From Gambelia wislizenii (Eukaryota > Chordata > Lepidosauria > Squamata > Crotaphytidae), in NCBI GenBank assembly GCA_030847615.1, contig JAUMIR010000001.1, forward strand, positions 164,645,001 through 164,709,000: DNA of 64,000 nt. The letters run 5' to 3'. Of this stretch, positions 45,040 to 57,912 are shown piece after piece. The position numbers and the translations under genes are program-made. Within the stretch, counting starts at the first letter, position 1; every line of letters begins with the position of its first letter. The notes under the pieces were generated by a model. The model worked only from the letters and a program-made list of their open reading frames with translations. It made no database searches and was not told where the DNA came from.

Positions 45040-46570
45040 GAATCATGTGGCCCACAGATGCAGGCAGACCCATGGCAGGTCTAGCATGGTTCTTGGAATT
45101 CCCCAACAGCCCCACACATTTCATCCAAAAAAATAAATAAGTAAAAACCTTTCAGCTAAAAACAAACACTGATCTGGGCCAAATTTCACTATATAATGCC
45201 ACTTTGGTGATTCCTTTCACCACAAAAGAGCAAAGAAGCCCCCCAAAACAACCGGAAGTGATGCAGCATCACTTCCAGTCTGTCAAAATGGACACTTTGG
45301 TAGTGCTGTGCAGAAATGCAGCTTCCAGGGCTTACCAAAATGAAGCTCTGGAGTCCTCCCACCCCTAACTTACCCATATTACTACTGATACAATGGATCT
45401 AATCTAGTTGAGATCTATATTAGGATTCAGGGGGACTTCATACCTGCTTATCAAAAACTTATCACATTACAGTGCCATGAGCCCAGAGCAAACAGTGTGT
45501 GTTGCAAAGCTACTATGATACTAGTTACACAATTTGAAGAGTTGAACTACTGTAGTGATAAATCTGGGTAACAAGTCATTGTTGAACTCTCCTTGTTTAT
45601 ATGACTGTTGGGTATTGATTCCTCCTTCATAATGTCAACTGCCAATCAGCAAGCTCTCATTCTCAAGTTGTGAGTAATCCTGGTGGTAGAAACAAGGTTC
45701 AAAAGTATGCTTACTCCCCATTACAAATGAAGAGTGATAGATAAAAGCTCTGCAGGAAGATGGTGAAATGGAAAAACATCCATTTGATGCTTCCAAACTT
45801 GAAATTCAGTTTGAAAAGTTTTCTCAAATCAGGCCAAGAAATTCATTTACAAAAGCATTTCCAGGTTAGCAAATGTGGAACATCTGAAACAAATTCCATT
45901 AAGGTTTCCAAACTTCTGCCTCATATGTGAGAAATATTAAGGTTTCTAGACTCCCCTGTCACGGTATGACTATTCCCCAAATTGAATAGCATTTAGCAGC
46001 CTTTATAGAATGAAATCATTCTCATTAGAAACAGTTTGCCATGATGACACAACAAAGCAATGTAACATGTTCATAAAGAAGCATTCCAGTTCTATATGTA
46101 GAATAAATTATGGAATACTGAATTAAGCTCTGTTATCATTAAAAAAAAAAAAAGCCAAGACAGACAATAATAGTCTCTTCGGTGCATGAGATTTGTGGTG
46201 AGGTCTCACAATTGCCCTCACCACTGGAAGAAAGACTGGTGAAAGGGCCACATTTTCATTGCATAATGAACCAGAATCAGCAGTAAGGCAATCGCATATA
46301 AACATATAAGTAAGGTGTTGGCAGTATTTAATGCCAGGAAAGGCTTTGCTTAATATTAGAAACCTTCCTCTGGATAGAACTTCCCTGGCTTAAAGTGAAG
46401 GTATGTCAGTCTCATGGCCCAGGCCTGCCATTGTCTATCTGCCATAAAGGTGGACTGAGGGCCCCCTATCATTATTCCCACAAACTGGAATTAATTGGTG
46501 CTTCTGAGTGAGACCCTCCATGGACCAAGGGAAGCCCCCAACCTCCACACTTTCAAGCCAGCTGGCAATA
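45040..46570. other. Unassigned sequence
   Basis: Nothing recognised apart from an A-run at about 46141-46153. Confidence 0.45.
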
Positions 46571-46574
46571 AGAA

Positions 46575-46805
46575 CTAGCAACAGCAATAGCAATGGCACT
46601 TCTATTTCTATACCGCTTATCAGTGCCAAAACACTCCCTAAGCGGTTTACAACATGTTAGCTAACTTCCCCCAACAAGCTGTGTATTCATTTTACCAACC
46701 TACAGAAGGATGGAAGGCTGAGTCAACCTTGGAGCCCTTGGGATTGAACTCACAATGTTGTGGCTGCAGTACTGTCTTTTAACCACTGTGCCACCAGGGC
46801 TCCAT
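46575..46805 (-). mobile_element. tRNA-derived SINE, second family
   Basis: Complement starts 'ggagccctggtggcacagtg' with a B box-like 'ttgtgagttcaatccc'; the tail reads 'ctaagcggtatagaaata' in complement, resembling CR1/L2-group LINE 3' ends. Other copies at 53.6 kb (minus) and 59.5 kb (plus). Confidence 0.85.
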
Positions 46806-46811
46806 AGACTG

Positions 46812-46980
46812 AGTTAATGTCTCTTCACATACCCCCTGGTACTTCTAGGTACCCAGAACAGTAGCATCTCTTACTACCCTTTGTGCCTGAGGTAGGTTGG
46901 GTTAATGCCACCCTCACATGCCCACTAGTACTTCTAGGTACCTAGAACAGTAGTATCTCTCACTACCCTTTGTGCCTGCA
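46812..46980 (+). repeat. Tandem duplication, two units of about 85 bases
   Basis: Both units contain 'gtacttctaggtacc.agaacagta' and 'tctctcactaccctttgtgcct' or close variants. They begin just beside the SINE. Confidence 0.85.
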
Positions 46981-48469
46981 CTACTTCTGACAGTGGATGA
47001 TGTGAGTCAAACTGTTGCTGACTCCCTAATTCCCACCAACCAACCAAGAGGTGGCAGAAGCCTCACATCAGGTCCTGTAGGAACAGATCACATCCCACAT
47101 TTGTGAGATCTATACCATCCTCCTTATCAAGTTGTTTCCTATCACATCCAATGCCAGAATACAGAAGATAAACTCTGCCTGACAGAAGTATGCAATATTG
47201 ACATGTTTCTCAGCCCTGCATCTGGCTCCTGTCCATTTTGTTGAGGCAGATTGCCCCATGCCATCCTTCTCTCCATCATTTTGGGCAAAACCTGTATGAG
47301 ACCAGAAGCAGACATTTCAGTCTGATTTAAACCATTCCTCATTAGATGGTTGGGGCAAGTTAGAGGCACAGAGCAGGTCATTCTAACCCACATGTAACAA
47401 CTTCACATGAGGAACAGAGCCCACCATAGCAAGCTGTACACACAAAGTCAGCAATAACTCTCATCCTATTTCGATAATACCCATTAGAAGGAGGCAATGC
47501 CACCCAATGACAACTGTGTTCCAGCGCTAGAGCTGTTCACCCTGGATTCCCATAACAACTCCCAAGAAAGACAGGGCATCAGACTGGGGGTATAACATGA
47601 AAGAAATAGGGCATTCTTTCTCAAATACTGAAGGGTAATCTTCTGAGCTATGTGCATCAGCCTAAAGTAATGGGAGATCAATATATTAATAACCTTAAGT
47701 GGTAATCTGGTTCTCATACAAGGAGAAAGTTAATTCAGCATTGATGAGGAGCATTAGTAGAAGCAGGCAGGCAGTCAACAGGCAGGGACTGCTTAGCATA
47801 TGAACAGGCCAAGAACTAGAGTCAGGGAGCAGAATGGGTCACAGTCAGATCCTTCAGAACCCTGGACAGGTCCTATAGAAGAGGCAACTTGCTTGAGCAT
47901 GGGCAGGATGCTAGCTGAGCTCTTAATGTATTCCCAAAGACTATAAGAAATAATTTATATAGGAGTGTGCAATGAAATAAGGTGATTACATCACTAACTT
48001 CACATTTATAGGACTAAATGCAGAGTGAGTTATATAACCCAACTCACAACCATTGACTCACAACCATTCTTGATTTCATGGTCATTCATGTTCACCAGAT
48101 CACAACACCAGCACAGTTTCTTCCAACTTCAGTCTTGTAATTTAGGTAGTAGTATTCCATTACCAGAACATCAGCTGTCCAACATCAGCTGTACATATTT
48201 CTAGGTTATGCTAAGTAATCTTGTCAAATCAGTACTCCAGACCTTCTACCACTTCCGATTGCAAAGGGGAGGGGATCACATTTTTAATTGTCCCCATTGC
48301 TGCTTTCACATCAGCTGGTTTCTCTAAAATTGGCATAATTTTATCTTTCCATTATTATGGTGAATCCAAATGATGTCACTGCTAGAATATTGCATTCCAG
48401 TGTTTTCACTGTTGCCTTCCTGCCTTTTTAAAGACTTCATTTGTGCCTATATTTTTGATTTGCAGTACA
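46981..48469. other. Unassigned sequence
   Basis: No gene or repeat family was recognised. Confidence 0.45.
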
Positions 48470-48692
48470 CAATGCTGCAGTCTTGAGAACTCATGCCAAA
48501 CAAGTCTTGAAGAGAAACGACAATGCAGAAAGAATCACAACCCAGAAACATCACCCAAGGAGACCTTCTACTGTGCTTTCTGCAACTGGACTTGTTTATC
48601 TCAGATTGGCCTTTTTAGTCATCAGTGCACAAGTCCTTCCTGAATCTTCATTTGTGAAGAAAAGCCAGAGAGAGAGAGAGAGAGAGAGAGAC
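48470..48692 (+). pseudogene. 3' end of the Cys/His-finger LINE (short copy)
   Basis: 'caatgctgcagtcttgagaa' corresponds to the IHNAAALFEN codons of the 5.3-kb copy. It continues through the QVLKRNDNAERITTQKHH-type frame to the finger (CAFCNWTCLSQIGLFSHQ in the alternate frame). It ends at 'gaagaaaagccagagagagag' with an (AG)n tail. Strongly 5'-truncated. Confidence 0.82.
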
Positions 48693-51600
48693 CAATGTAG
48701 TATCAGACTTAATGAGCAGACTGGAAAGACATTGTTGATTCACATGAGAGACAAGTAGTCCATGAAGTGGGATGAGTTTTGTGTGTATTTTGTCCCTGTC
48801 AAAGAAATTTACATTAAAAAGACGCAAAAATTGTGACTAATCCACAATCTTAGTTCATATCTCACAAATCACCATATGGAAACATTTCAAAATGTGTGTA
48901 GCATCTAGCAATAATTAAGAATGTGTATCAATATCAAATACTGTTTAAAACCAATTAATCGCATACATTGTATAAAGGTAGGGATGATACAACAATCACT
49001 ATCTCTCAATATATAGAGAAGGTAATAAACAAATTCATTATAAAAAGGCTTTTAGATATAAATATTCAGATACTGAGTAACAGCAACCCCAAGCACACAT
49101 TTCATCAAGTACAGGTAAATATGAGGCCAATTGTCCAGTATAGTTTATATTATTAATACCTAAATAGCAAAAGACAGACCTATTTAAAACCTTAAATCAG
49201 CACAATCTCAAATCACAACCTGTACCTTGTCCTTGGCCTTGCTCCTACCCCATAGTGGCAGCACAAGGACACTGCACCAATAATGGCCTGCCACTTACAA
49301 TAGGTGTGGGCCTATTAAAAGTCATTGTTTTAAGGACATTTAACTCTGCATCGGATTGGGACCAGTGTTATTCAGTAATGGATGGAACTACATAAGACCC
49401 AAAGCTGCACTGCTGAGTAATCAAGTAATATATATGTACTGTAGTGGTGAAACCATCTTGAATTACAGTATATTGCTTTTAAGTTTTTCCTATATTTTTC
49501 TTACTTGAATAATTATATATTATGAAGGGCCATTCATTTTGGCTTTTGAAGGGTTTCTTCATCCTAAACTAAGCTTTATTCCTCATTCCTTGGAATGAGG
49601 TGAGTCATTTTTGATCAGCTTGTGATGACATGGTTTTAAAGATTTTAAAGATTTAAAACCATGCAAAGTGGTAGGTGTGACACCATCACTTTCCAGAACT
49701 TGTGCCCAACAAATGTGCTTCCAATCATGAAGAGACAAGATGGCTTGATCCCTTCCACATCTTCACTCCACCCTTACATGACATAAGCAAACTTGGCATC
49801 AACGTAGACAGCTTGATTTCTCCAGTGACATTTAGGAATAAAATCTCATAGAAGCACTGGATTTATTAATGTTCCCCTATGTGACTGAACCCTTGGCCTA
49901 GAGCATCCTTCTAAAATCTATGCACATGTGAGAGCTTGGGAATAACTCTACACAGGTTTTCTGTAGCTTTCTGCTCACATGAGGGGGAAAATCCAGCAGC
50001 TAATATTACATCAGAACTGACGACTTCTGAAGGTACTGTTTAACACAGCTGATGGTAGTGCCACACAGGTGCGGTGGTGGCAGCAGAGGAGGAGGACCTT
50101 TAAAGCTGAGATTGGCTCTAAATTGGCTGCTTTACTGTCATCCATCTGCAAGCTGAAAAATATAAACTATCAGTCCCTGGTGGGCTTCAATAATACTGAT
50201 TTTCCCAGGGTTGTGGGTGGAAACATGGAAGCTTTACTGATTTAAGTTTGTTTCAGATGTTCCAAAGTTATTAAATCAGGAATTCTCTCTCTTCTTTGCT
50301 CCCAAAGAGCCCTCTCTTGGCTTCTTTTGGTCTCTGAACAGCACACCAAGGCCAAATCCAAATGTTACCCCAGTCTATTTCTGGACAGCACATGGGGTGT
50401 TTGTTGAGAAACAAAAACCAAGCCAACAATGTGCTCAGCTGTTTGGGGTTTCTTTCTTTTGTTTCCCTTCCACTTGCTGCTCTCCTGGCAGAAGATGGAG
50501 CAACTGACAGAGGAGAGTAGAAGGAAATAGCTGCTTTTATTTGATTAGCCTGTTTTAAAGGCACTGGAGATGCAGATGCAGCTATTTGCCCGCTGATTCA
50601 ATTAAGGTCCATGATTCGTCTTAATAAGGACTGGGGAGGACAGTGAAACTCCACTTGTGTGTCACATTCCTTCACAAACATATTTCCATAATCACAGTTT
50701 GGTTACATTGACAAATAATAAAACAGAAGAAAACAATAATTTTAAAATATTCAAGCTGTAAGCCTACATCACAAGCACTCCCTATCTTGTAAACATTTTT
50801 AGATCAGTTTCTAACCCAAAGCAGATTAAAAAACTGATTAAAACAAAATGGTGAAAGCAGATTCTGACATCCTTCAAGAGTCTTAACTTCACATATTCCT
50901 TTATTTGGAGAAAGGGCAGATGGAGGATGCATTCACATATGCAGATTTGGTAGCCGATGGCTCATACTTTTGTCAAATATCCACCACAAATAAAATGTCT
51001 GTCTTTATGTGGAGGCAGTTCACACATTTGGATATGAATCCTTGTCCTACGTAACATGGAGCTTTGATTCGTTTAGTTTTTTAGATAACAAGTCCTAGAA
51101 TCTCCAGGTCAGCATGGCCAAGAAATTCTGGGGCTTGTAGTCCAAAAAGTAACTTTTCCCAGCTCTGTAATGACTCTTCATGAATGTATCAGGCATTGTG
51201 TTTGATTTCACATTTATTCCCCTTGATTACTCAGGTCTGGTACACTGATTCTTTTGGAAAACATATATTTTCTCTTTTCTCATAATTAATAGAATTTTCA
51301 TTGAAGTGGGCTCTGTTAGCTTCTTAGAGTACATACTAGTGCAAATGATTAAATACAGATATTTTAAAGGACCTGATCTTGTCTACATTACTGATTTTCA
51401 GACTTTGTACCACCATTCCTTTTTACCTCGAGTTGTCTGACATCCAGACCCTCAGGAATTGCCTTGGAATCCCTGTGGGCTGCAGAGGTCAAAGAGAATC
51501 CTTGTCCCATGTGAACTGAAAAGTCTGTCTGCCATTAATGATCTGAGGAAACCTAATAAGAGTCCCTAGGAACCCCAAGATTCTACTGTTGGAAAGCCAC

Positions 51601-52037
51601 AATCTATCCTGTCCTGGTCATAACAAGGAACTCACAGGACCAAGCACTTGGGAAAAGCCCCAAGTGAGCAAAATCTCAGAGTCCATCAAAAATTGATTTG
51701 GGAGTCAATGTGGCTCCCAGGGCCAGATCACATCTCCCTAGCTACCTCCCCATTCTTGAGACATGTTAAGTTTAAATGAGTCAGTATTCGCCCTCCATTC
51801 CACAAGTCCCTCCAGGGGCATTACTGGGTTTAGATGGGGATGTGGACTCTTGATGTGAGAAGAGTTGGTTCCTTTGGGAGAAGGTGCAGGGTCCATATGT
51901 GTAGAGCTCTTAAGCTCCTGACCTCCAGGACTTGTGATGTGATCTGTCATGATATTGGAGTTGGGGGTGTCCTCCAGAGAGTGCAGTCAGTATAAAACAA
52001 GACTGATGGCTAGTGTAATGGGTGCTGTGTTGCCCAA
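48693..52037. other. Unassigned sequence
   Basis: About 3.3 kb with no gene or repeat family recognised. One minor inverted repeat lies at 49633-49665 ('catggttttaaa...tttaaaaccatg'). Confidence 0.45.
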
Positions 52038-52232
52038 AAAAAAGCCTTCATAGTGTAGTGGTTTGTGTGTTGGACTGGGACAACATGGGTTCAAGTCTCC
52101 AGTGAGTTAGGTGACCTCTCTTTCAGACTGACCTACTTCACAGGGGTGCTGTGAGGAGAAAGTGAAGAGGAGCAGAGTCACGATTGTTTCCATCAACTCA
52201 TTGGAGAGAAGGTGGGATACTAAGAAATAAAT
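52038..52232 (+). mobile_element. tRNA-derived SINE, third type
   Basis: 'catagtgtagtggtttgtgt' and 'tgggttcaagtctcc' are A and B box-like. The body 'gacctacttcacaggggtgc' and tail 'gtgggatactaagaaataaa' resemble a LINE-derived 3' end. Confidence 0.65.
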
Positions 52233-53621
52233 AAGTCTGCATTGGAGCCGAAGCTGCTGCTCATAATGGGGCTCCCAACATCTGCTTCCAGTACCATAGG
52301 GCTGATGGAGCCATCCAACCTCTCCTTATCAGAGTCAGAAACCAAGCTGTGGCTCTGGCCAATAGCTCAGATGGCATTCATTATAGAAGAGCTGACAACC
52401 ATCCAAAAGCAGCTTCTCTCGGTTACTTATCTGGAGTAGACATGGGGCAAATATATTCTTACTATTTAGCAATGACAATGTAGAGAACTGCTTTACCATA
52501 CTACTTCATGAACTCCACAATAACTATACTAAAATGAACATACAAATTTTTGGTGAAGAATTAATACCTGTACTTTGAGCTACACACTGTAGCAGACAAT
52601 ATACACAAACACCTATGATTGCCATGAATTGTTATGGATCAAAAGCAGACAGAAATCAGAAAAGTTACTCTTTGGACTATAATCCCTCCAAGAAGCTCCC
52701 AACCAGCATGGGCACTGAGTCATGTGGCCCATTGAATTCCAGGAAGCATTGACTTAGAGAGCCAAAAGAGTCTTTAAAAGTCTGAATGACATTAGGCAAT
52801 TTATTTTAGGTCATATGATAATAAGACTGAGATGGACTTTCAAGGGTCATCATAACCCTGAATCATAAAAAAGTACAATAAAAGTCAAGATTCACTGTAT
52901 CTAAAAGCTCTGTGGCAGACATTCATCCACCCTATCCTTAAAAGAATTCAGGGCAAAAAGACCCACCACCATAATCTAGAAAGCTTCCTCTACACACGTG
53001 CTTTTATGGTTAGGTCATTTCTTATATGAAGCCTCAATGTTTAGCTCCCCTGTAGGGCCTAATCATTCCAAGCAGCAGATGAGACAACTCAAGAGGTGAT
53101 AAACATGTTTTGTGTCTGCATTCGCATAACTGAATCGATATCTACCACCACCCTATAAAACCATTGCCTGTAGAAATATGGTGTGTTGGGGTGAAGCCTA
53201 GGGCAGTACCCTTCTCCCTCACATAAAACTTTCTATGGATTGAGGATTTTTATTTTTATGGAAGAAAGTATGGTCATGTGAGACTCAAGCTTTGCAGTTC
53301 AAAATATTACAGTACAGGAAGAAGTTTACCACCTCTTCTATGGTATCTGTGTGAAAGAATCTAGACTTTATATAGACTCTTTTCCACTTTTTTAATGTAA
53401 GGATTCCATAGAAGTTATTGTGTGGAAGACATAGCTGTCACTGACTCACATCTCCCCAATGATGCCTTAATGTATGTCATGATGTTATTGCATGAAGCAT
53501 TTCCCCCACCTGATTCTTTTTAATTCACTGATCCTTGCAGGCCGTAGTACAAAAGTGAATGTAAATAGTGGGGTGTCTTGTACTTCTCTCTTTTTAAAAA
53601 GCAAACATGCATCTTATTAAA
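52233..53621. other. Unassigned sequence
   Basis: No gene or repeat was recognised. Confidence 0.45.
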
Positions 53622-53850
53622 TTATAGCAATAGCATTAATATTTATATACTGCTTATCAGTGCTGAAGCACTCCCTAAACAGTTTACGTTTTTTTAAAAA
53701 AATGGTTAACTGCCCCACAAGCCAGGTACTCATTTTACCAACCTATGGAAGGATGGAAGGCTAAGTCAACCTTGGAGCCCTCTGGAATCAAACTCATAAC
53801 CTTGTGGCTTGCAGTACTAGCATTTAACCAATGCACCACCAGGGCTCCTT
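53622..53850 (-). mobile_element. tRNA-derived SINE, second family
   Basis: Matches 46.6 kb in the same orientation: tail-side 'tatactgcttatcagtgctg', middle 'ggatggaaggctaagtcaac', head 'ccaccagggctcc' (complement of the tRNA-like start). Confidence 0.85.
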
Positions 53851-54105
53851 TGTCTGTATCATTTGTATCATAAAACTAAATTATCATCTGTATCATAAAA
53901 CATTACTAGATAAATGTAAGTAGGCACATTTCATATATCCCCTATAACTTCTAGTTACGTTTTTACAGGACAAAGAGCTAGGATATAAGACATTGTTTCT
54001 GGGGGAAATGCAGAAAGGTGAGGAAAATTTCTAAAGTCTTTCCTGCTTGCAATCTAGGGCCCGCATCACTGTCAGCCAGAGAAACTGTTTTTCTTTTGCA
54101 AGCAG

Positions 54106-54335
54106 CTTGTGCCAGCGTGATGTAGTGGTTTGAACGTTAAATTATAACTCTGGAGACCAACGTTCAAATCCTTGCTCAGTCATAGGAGCCCACTGGTGAC
54201 TTTGGGCAAGTCACATTCTCTCAGCCTCAGAGGAAGGCAAAGGGAAACACCGTCTGAATAAATCTTGCAAAGAAAACCTCATGATAGGTTTGCCTTAAGG
54301 TCATCATAAATCAGAAAAAACTTGAAGCCACTAAG
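54106..54335 (+). mobile_element. tRNA-derived SINE with Bov-B-like tail
   Basis: Head 'gccagcgtgatgtagtggtt', B box-like 'cgttcaaatccttgc', body 'ttgggcaagtcacattctct', tail 'catcataaatcagaaaaaac'. More complete than the 2.2-kb copy. Confidence 0.87.
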
Positions 54336-54564
54336 CCACATGCATAAAGAAAGCTAAAATGCATCCTGAGAGTCTATTCTGTATGCAAGTCTCTTTCCAT
54401 GCAGCTATTTAGGAACATTTGTACAGAGGCATCCACATCCAAATGCAGAAGTGCAAAAACTTCTTGCAACTATCCATATACTGTACTAGCCTAATTCTCT
54501 AACAGTTAAAATCTCTCTCTCTATAAAACTCTTGGGTATGTTTCCTTTTCCAGTGTGCAGATCA

Positions 54565-54745
54565 GTCGCTTAGGAAACATACCCAACCAATCCTCTCACT
54601 CCTCTCACTCCCTCAGCCAATCACCACCCACATGCAAATTCCCTCACCACCTCACAATCCACTCCCGCCCCTCAATCTGCATCTACCCCCCCAGCCTCAC
54701 AAGGGCCCCTCCCTCCTCTCACTCCCTCGGCCACTCACCACCCAC
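54565..54745 (+). repeat. C-rich low-complexity tract with direct repeats
   Basis: Strongly pyrimidine-rich on the plus strand. 'cctctcactccctc.gcca.tcaccacccac' occurs twice (about 54600 and 54715). Confidence 0.65.
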
Positions 54746-55089
54746 GTGTAAAACAATGCAATATCTTTTCCCTAAAATAATAGAATGTAGCTGAAATGTG
54801 TGAAAGGATTCTGAGAAAAAACATGCAAACAATTTATGAAATATATGAATAAATATATAAAATGAGTTATTAATTTGTAACCTTTACAATCTCCTATAAC
54901 GGCGTATGTTCCGCTGGGTACAGCTATCCTAGTAAAACAATATATTTGTTCATGCTATCGTTTTAGTATCCTGCCTTCTAAAAAAGTAGTTTTGTGCTCA
55001 TCTATATGAGGGGGGAAGTGTGGATTAATACACACTAATGCCAATTTGAAGCAACTTCAGTTCATCTTAATTTGTGGGGGGGGGAGCAA

Positions 55090-55380
55090 AATTGCAAGCA
55101 TGCGAAACTATCTGCTTTTGGTGTCCTAACAGCCATGTCTGTGAATCAAGATGGCGAGTGTGAGTGAATGACTTGCATTTTTATTGTCACCAAGGTGCAA
55201 AAGTGCGATATTCCGCCTTAAATAAATAAAAAAAGAAAAGGAAGGTTGTTTCATCACCTCAGCACATGATGATAAAGCGAAAATCAAACATGGCAGTTCC
55301 AGGTGCTTGCCTTGTTAGCAAGCTTCATCCCCTGCACACATCTGACCAATCCGCTTTGAACTTCCACTTTTATCAGGAAT
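55090..55380 (+). repeat. Unclassified dispersed repeat RX, copy 1
   Basis: Shares ordered blocks with the reverse complement of 62.06-62.65 kb: 'tgtgaatcaagatgg', 'aaaatcaaac.ggca.ttccagg', 'gaccaatc.g...cttcc'. No coding frame or defined termini. Confidence 0.65.
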
Positions 55381-55499
55381 GCAAATGAATATGAATCAGA
55401 TCATCTCAATGAATGGGAATGCTCATTCCCTGTGGAGCTTTTTAAAAACTTCAGGGAAAGCCCTGAAGGCTTTTCCTTTGGAGTTTTTGGTGGATTTGG

Positions 55500-56160
55500 C
55501 CCCCTTAATATAACTCCTATATTAACATATATAGTGTTCCATGAAGCCATTGTCTTTGTTCATACCTCTGCTAATGGAGTGGAATTTGTGGATGTAATTC
55601 AATTCAGCTATTTCTCTTCGTAGTCTTCCTTTATACTTTCCTTGTTCAGAAATTAATGTGCTTGCTCTTCTGATAAACTCTAAATTCCATGCTGCTTCCT
55701 TTGAGGGCTCTTTGCTTGAGAATGGCAGCCTTCGGGTTGTATGTAAAATGTCATGGGACACTGTAACTCCCCCTAGCTAATTTCTGAATATTGCCCGTTC
55801 TAGTATTTACTTGATGCTCTTGCATAACAATTCACTAGTCTTATGCAGAAAACAGAAGGGCAATGGTGGGAGGTGATAGCATATATTCTACTGTAAAGTG
55901 AGCAGATGAATCAGTAAGCCTTGGTGATAATGTTTACTGGTAGATGCAGAGACAGCATCAGAATGGGAGTTAATTGCAGAGTCTGCTCCTTGGGTTTGTG
56001 TCTCTCATATGTAGCCTGTCATTGCTGGTAAATAGCTGTTTTAGATTAATTGGCTGTCTGTAAGTAGGAACAGATCTGCCACACATTACATGAAAGGGAA
56101 ATATCATTATTCCCCAACTGGGTAAAGACCATTGATAAACAATCTGTTTCATCAGCAATC
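55500..56160 (-). pseudogene. Penelope-like element P1 fragment, minus strand
   Basis: The complement near 56060-55970 encodes VPTYRQPINLKQLFTSND followed by RDTNPRSRLCN, matching the NLKQLL and GTRPCN segment at 14.1-14.2 kb. The part at 55520-55640 matches the 3' coding end ('ggtatgaacaaagacaatgg' in complement). The intervening GIY-YIG segment is shortened or replaced. Confidence 0.75.
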
Positions 56161-56489
56161 TTTACCTGGTTACTGACAGTGATATTTCCCAATGCTATTT
56201 CCTGTGTTTCTCCACCCATTTATAGACCGTAATATTACCCTCACAAGTGCTGAATAGGAAATATGTTCCTGCTTACTGATAGCTGCCTAATCGAAAACAG
56301 GTACTCAAGTTTCATTTGGGAGATGTAGTAAAAAATGCTATTTTCTCACGTTATTTTCTATGTCTGTCTCGAAGAATATTATTCCTGAGTGCCAGTCTGG
56401 CTTTGTTGGCTTCCCGCAACTACTACTGCTTGCATTGAATAGTTTAGGTTACTTTCAAAAAGTAATTGGTTGTTGTTATAGTTTATATG
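56161..56489. other. Unassigned sequence
   Basis: Nothing recognised between the PLE fragment and the truncated SINE. Confidence 0.4.
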
Positions 56490-56602
56490 GCCAGTAATTT
56501 GAGTATTGGACTACAACTCTGGAGAACAGAGTTCAAATCCCTGCTTGGCTACGGAAACCAACTGGGCGACGTTAGGCAAGTCACGCTTTCAGCCTCAGGA
56601 GA
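56490..56602 (+). mobile_element. Truncated tRNA-derived SINE
   Basis: 'attggactacaactctggag', 'gttcaaatccctgcttgg' and 'gcaagtcacgctttcagcct' identify the head and body of the Bov-B-tailed SINE; the tail is missing where it meets CR1 at about 56603. Confidence 0.8.
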
Positions 56603-57429
56603 ATCATAGAAACATAGAGTTGGAAGAGACCACAAGGGCCAGCTAGCCCAACCCCCTGTCTTGCAGGAATACCCAATCAAAGAACTCCCAACAGATGGCC
56701 ATCCAGCTTCTGTTTAAAAACCTCCAAAGAAGGAGACTCTACCACATCACGAGGTAGTGTATTCCACTTCCAAACAGCTCTTATTGTCAGGAAGTTCTTC
56801 CTAATGTTTAGGTGGAATCTCTTTTCCTGTAGTTTGAGTCCATTGCTCCGTGTGTCTCTGGAGCAGCAGAAAACAAACTTACCCCCTCTATTATGACATC
56901 CTTTCAAGTATTTAAACATAGTTATCATGTCCCCTCTTAACCTTCTCTTCTCCAGGCTAAACATACCCAGCTCCCTAAGCTGCTCCTCATAGGGCATGGC
57001 TTCCAGACCTCTCACCATTTTGGTCACCCTCCTCTGGACATATTCCAACTTGTCAATATCCTTCTTGAATTGTGGTGCCCAGAACTAGACACAGTATTCC
57101 AGATGAGGTCTGACCAAAGCAGAATAGGGTGACGCTATTATTTCCCTCAGTCTTGACACTATACTCCTATTGATGCAGCCTAAAATTGCATTGGCTTTTT
57201 TAGCTGCCACATCACACTGCTGGCTTATGTTCAGTTTGTGGTCCACTAAGATTCCTAGATCCCTTTCACATGTACTGCCATCAAGCCAGTTGTCACCCAT
57301 CCTATATCTGTGCTTTTCATTTTTACTGCACAAGTGTAGTATCCTACATTTCTCCCTGTTGAAATTCCTTTTGTTAGTTCTGGCCAAGGTTTCTAAATTG
57401 TTAACGTAATTTTGAATTGCCTGCTGGAG

Positions 57430-57912
57430 TGAGACAGTTCCCCACCGGTCACCCCACCTCCCGCTGACCCCAATAATGACAAACAACAACACAGAAGTAT
57501 GCGGAAAGGTTGTATTGGTACAAAGTGAATAGGAATGGCAGAAAATGGCCACAAATTGGTGATGGTGGTTGCCTGGTTGGCATATGAGCATGGGGGGGGG
57601 GGACCAATAACACCCAGCTGGTAACAAGATCCAGTTAGCCCACCGGCTAACTGGTCACATGACTAGAAACACGTGACCAGAAACACGTGATAAAAACCTG
57701 TGACCAGAAACACGTGATCGAGTCACAAGATCTGGACCCGGAAAAGGGAGGGGTGCTGCCAGCCCTCCCTCCCCTTTTATGGGGTCTAACGGCCCAGTAC
57801 TGAATAAGGCTTAGTGACCTAGGCCCCAACGGCGACCCCCTATCCCCCGTCTAGATAAGTCCCACATGCTCACCGCCAACCCCTGCAAGTTGTGACAAGG
57901 ATGCAATATGAA
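57430..57912 (-). mobile_element. Insert in CR1, possibly a solo LTR
   Basis: It breaks CR1 after SGVP and before the QQAIQNYVNN region. The complement from 57897 starts TGTCACAACTTGC. A TATA-like 'cccataaaagggg' (complement of about 57769-57782) lies downstream of three CACGTG boxes. No matching target duplication or defined 3' boundary was found, and part of CR1 is missing, so deletion accompanied or followed insertion. Confidence 0.5.
57655..57718. promoter_or_regulatory. Three-copy CACGTG repeat (E-box cluster)
   Basis: 'ccagaaacacgtga' or close variants repeat three times; CACGTG lies at 57670-57675, 57684-57689 and 57711-57716. CACGTG is a palindromic E-box bound by bHLH-type factors. 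Together with the TATA-like motif about 60 bases away this looks like an LTR promoter. Confidence 0.55.

Noticed and set aside
46575..46805. A possible functional tRNA gene from A and B box-like motifs
   Set aside because: No cloverleaf was recognised, and the same sequence recurs with a LINE-like tail, so it is a SINE. The same holds for the other tRNA-like heads.
46812..46980. Two repeated units considered as a CRISPR-like or satellite array
   Set aside because: Only two units with no spacers; a simple tandem duplication.
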